DNA of 7,986 nucleotides from Frankiales bacterium (lineage in GTDB: Bacteria; Actinomycetota; Actinomycetes; Mycobacteriales; SCTD01). Location of the stretch: positions 1 through 7,986 of the forward strand of contig SCTD01000388.1 in assembly GCA_004299215.1 (NCBI GenBank), in the 5' to 3' direction. The notes beneath the pieces are model-generated. The model made no database searches and had not been told where the DNA came from. It worked only from the letters and a program-made list of their open reading frames with translations. This document shows positions 7,801 to 7,986 of the stretch, in pieces (positions within the stretch are counted from its first letter, which is position 1; each line of letters opens with the position of its first letter). A program made the translations under genes and the position numbers.

Positions 7801-7986
7801 ATCGACGCGGTCTACGACCTCGGCGACGGCCGGTGGGAGGTCGTCGACTGGAAGACCGGCGACGAGCCGGCCGACCCGCTGCAGCTCGCTGTCTACCGGC
7901 TGGCCTGGGCGCGGCTGGCCGGGGTGGATCCGTCAGCGGTGGAGGGCGTCTTCCTGCACGTCGCAAGCGGCGAGGAGGTCCGCTTC
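4849..7986 (+). CDS. adnB: AdnB: UvrD-type helicase and RecB-type nuclease subunit, C-terminal end cut by window edge
   Basis: This is the partner of AdnA; in the mycobacterial enzyme AdnB is the lead motor that tracks the 3' strand. The open frame gives 1046 residues to the right edge. Motor motifs are complete: FTDEQLRAA, Walker A GAGSGKT (43-49), motif Ia LTFTNKAAGEL, Walker B LLDEYQD (Asp279-Glu280), motif III GDPCQAIYGWRG (306-317), motif IV NQRS (346-349), motif V LLTAHRAKGLEWD (651-663) and motif VI GYVAFTRAR (732-740). The nuclease shows His916, Asp986 in RGRIDAVYD, Asp1000 and Lys1002 in VVDWKTG, and Q1012-x3-Y1016. Only a short C-terminal tail should be missing, as the mycobacterial protein is about 1,100 residues. 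No cysteine is seen where AdnA has its first Fe-S ligand. GTG 4849 overlaps the adnA stop (GTGA); in-frame ATG 4876 would remove nine residues and leave a 23-base gap. Confidence 0.93.
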   Translation, partial: MTTPHRGPRMKAADLRDLLGIPFTDEQLRAASAPLAPGLVVAGAGSGKTSVMAARVVWLVGTGQVAPEEVLGLTFTNKAAGELAGRLRSGLARAGVAVTGDAGEPVVSTYHAFAGRLVTEHGLRLGVEPRSRLLADATRYQLAARVLRRHRGSITHLTSPLSMLVGDLVSLESELSEHLVSPEQLRAWDAEWLGVVETACAELDGEKGSKGHCDELRRMALAARRRGELTGLVASYRAAKADLDAIDFGDQVALAARLAETLPEVGAAERERARVVLLDEYQDTSVAQRRMLVGLFGGGHPVTAVGDPCQAIYGWRGASVSNLDGFPRHFANTDGSEAATFALAVNQRSGGRLLQLANAVASSLRLRHRVVELEAPPAKAELGEVVVALHPSWQEECTWVAAQVRSAIDRGVEPRECAVLVRARSDFADLYAALTAAGLPVEVVGLGGLLQLPEVADVVATLQVLDDPTANAPLLRLLTGPRWRLGTRDLAVLGRRARDLLAADSGADQRPADETALEQAVAGVDPCDVVALSDALDRPGHEGWSVEGVQRVTALNAELRELRSSRDEPMLDLVHKVVQVTGLDVELAASPEAVQARRRESLAAFLDVAAGFTDLDGESSLSAFLAFLRAAEEHERGLDAVTPTGSDAVQLLTAHRAKGLEWDVVACPDLTRKVFPSDTLRDRWTSSPAVLPGPLRGDAEDQPSLVGYDKAGVSSYVQECREHLEREERRLGYVAFTRARHLLIGSGHWWGSTQKKPRGPSPFLDELRAHALAGGGRVELWTEEPTERSNPALAEAAAHAWPAPYDEDPFLRRRASADAVLGDLAALSSGAGLPEDATGMTAWEREQLDRFDREAVLLLQEERAARRGVREVALPTALTASQLMRLQADPEGFARELARPLPRRPVPAARRGTRFHAWVEALFGERPLLDPDELPGAEDDGLADDAALERLQEAFLASPWSRRRPHSVEAAFALPIGGRVVRGRIDAVYDLGDGRWEVVDWKTGDEPADPLQLAVYRLAWARLAGVDPSAVEGVFLHVASGEEVRF

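Noticed and set aside
1..7986. Phage-defence island or new multi-gene system
   Set aside because: The helicase-nuclease pair matches housekeeping AdnAB motif for motif. No toxin, CRISPR, retron, integrase or other defence partner is present in the window.

Overview
The window looks like chromosomal DNA from a high-G+C actinobacterium. G+C is very high throughout, third codon positions are almost all G or C, GTG starts are likely at two genes, and the main gene pair is of the AdnA/AdnB type, which is known from mycobacteria and other actinobacteria. I cannot name the genus.

Layout. (1) Positions 1-252, minus strand: the first 84 codons of a small anti-sigma-type ATP-binding (HATPase) protein, cut by the left edge. 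(2) A 51-base divergent spacer. (3) Positions 304-681, plus: an alkyltransferase-like (MGMT-family) protein with Trp in place of the reactive Cys. (4) Positions 732-1565, plus: a secreted chymotrypsin-fold serine protease with a signal peptide and a full His/Asp/Ser set. (5) Positions 1604-4852, plus: AdnA, with a UvrD-type motor, a RecB-type nuclease and four cysteines that fit a 4Fe-4S site. (6) Positions 4849-7986, plus: AdnB, overlapping adnA by 4 bases and cut by the right edge just after its nuclease motifs.

How they work together. AdnA and AdnB form the heterodimeric helicase-nuclease that resects DNA double-strand breaks for homologous recombination, the actinobacterial counterpart of RecBCD/AddAB. 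The GTGA overlap suggests translational coupling for equal amounts of the two subunits. The alkyltransferase-like protein marks O6-alkylguanine for nucleotide excision repair, so genes 3, 5 and 6 form a DNA-repair neighbourhood. The exported protease between them has no evident repair role. The HATPase fragment probably belongs to an unrelated regulatory unit reading the other way.

No RNA gene, mobile element, CRISPR array, attachment site or origin was seen. Genes cover nearly everything, and no gene-free stretch exceeds 51 bases. I do not see a previously undescribed system. The points most worth checking are a hairpin that would hide the adnA ribosome binding site, the protease between two repair loci, and the Fe-S asymmetry between AdnA and AdnB.
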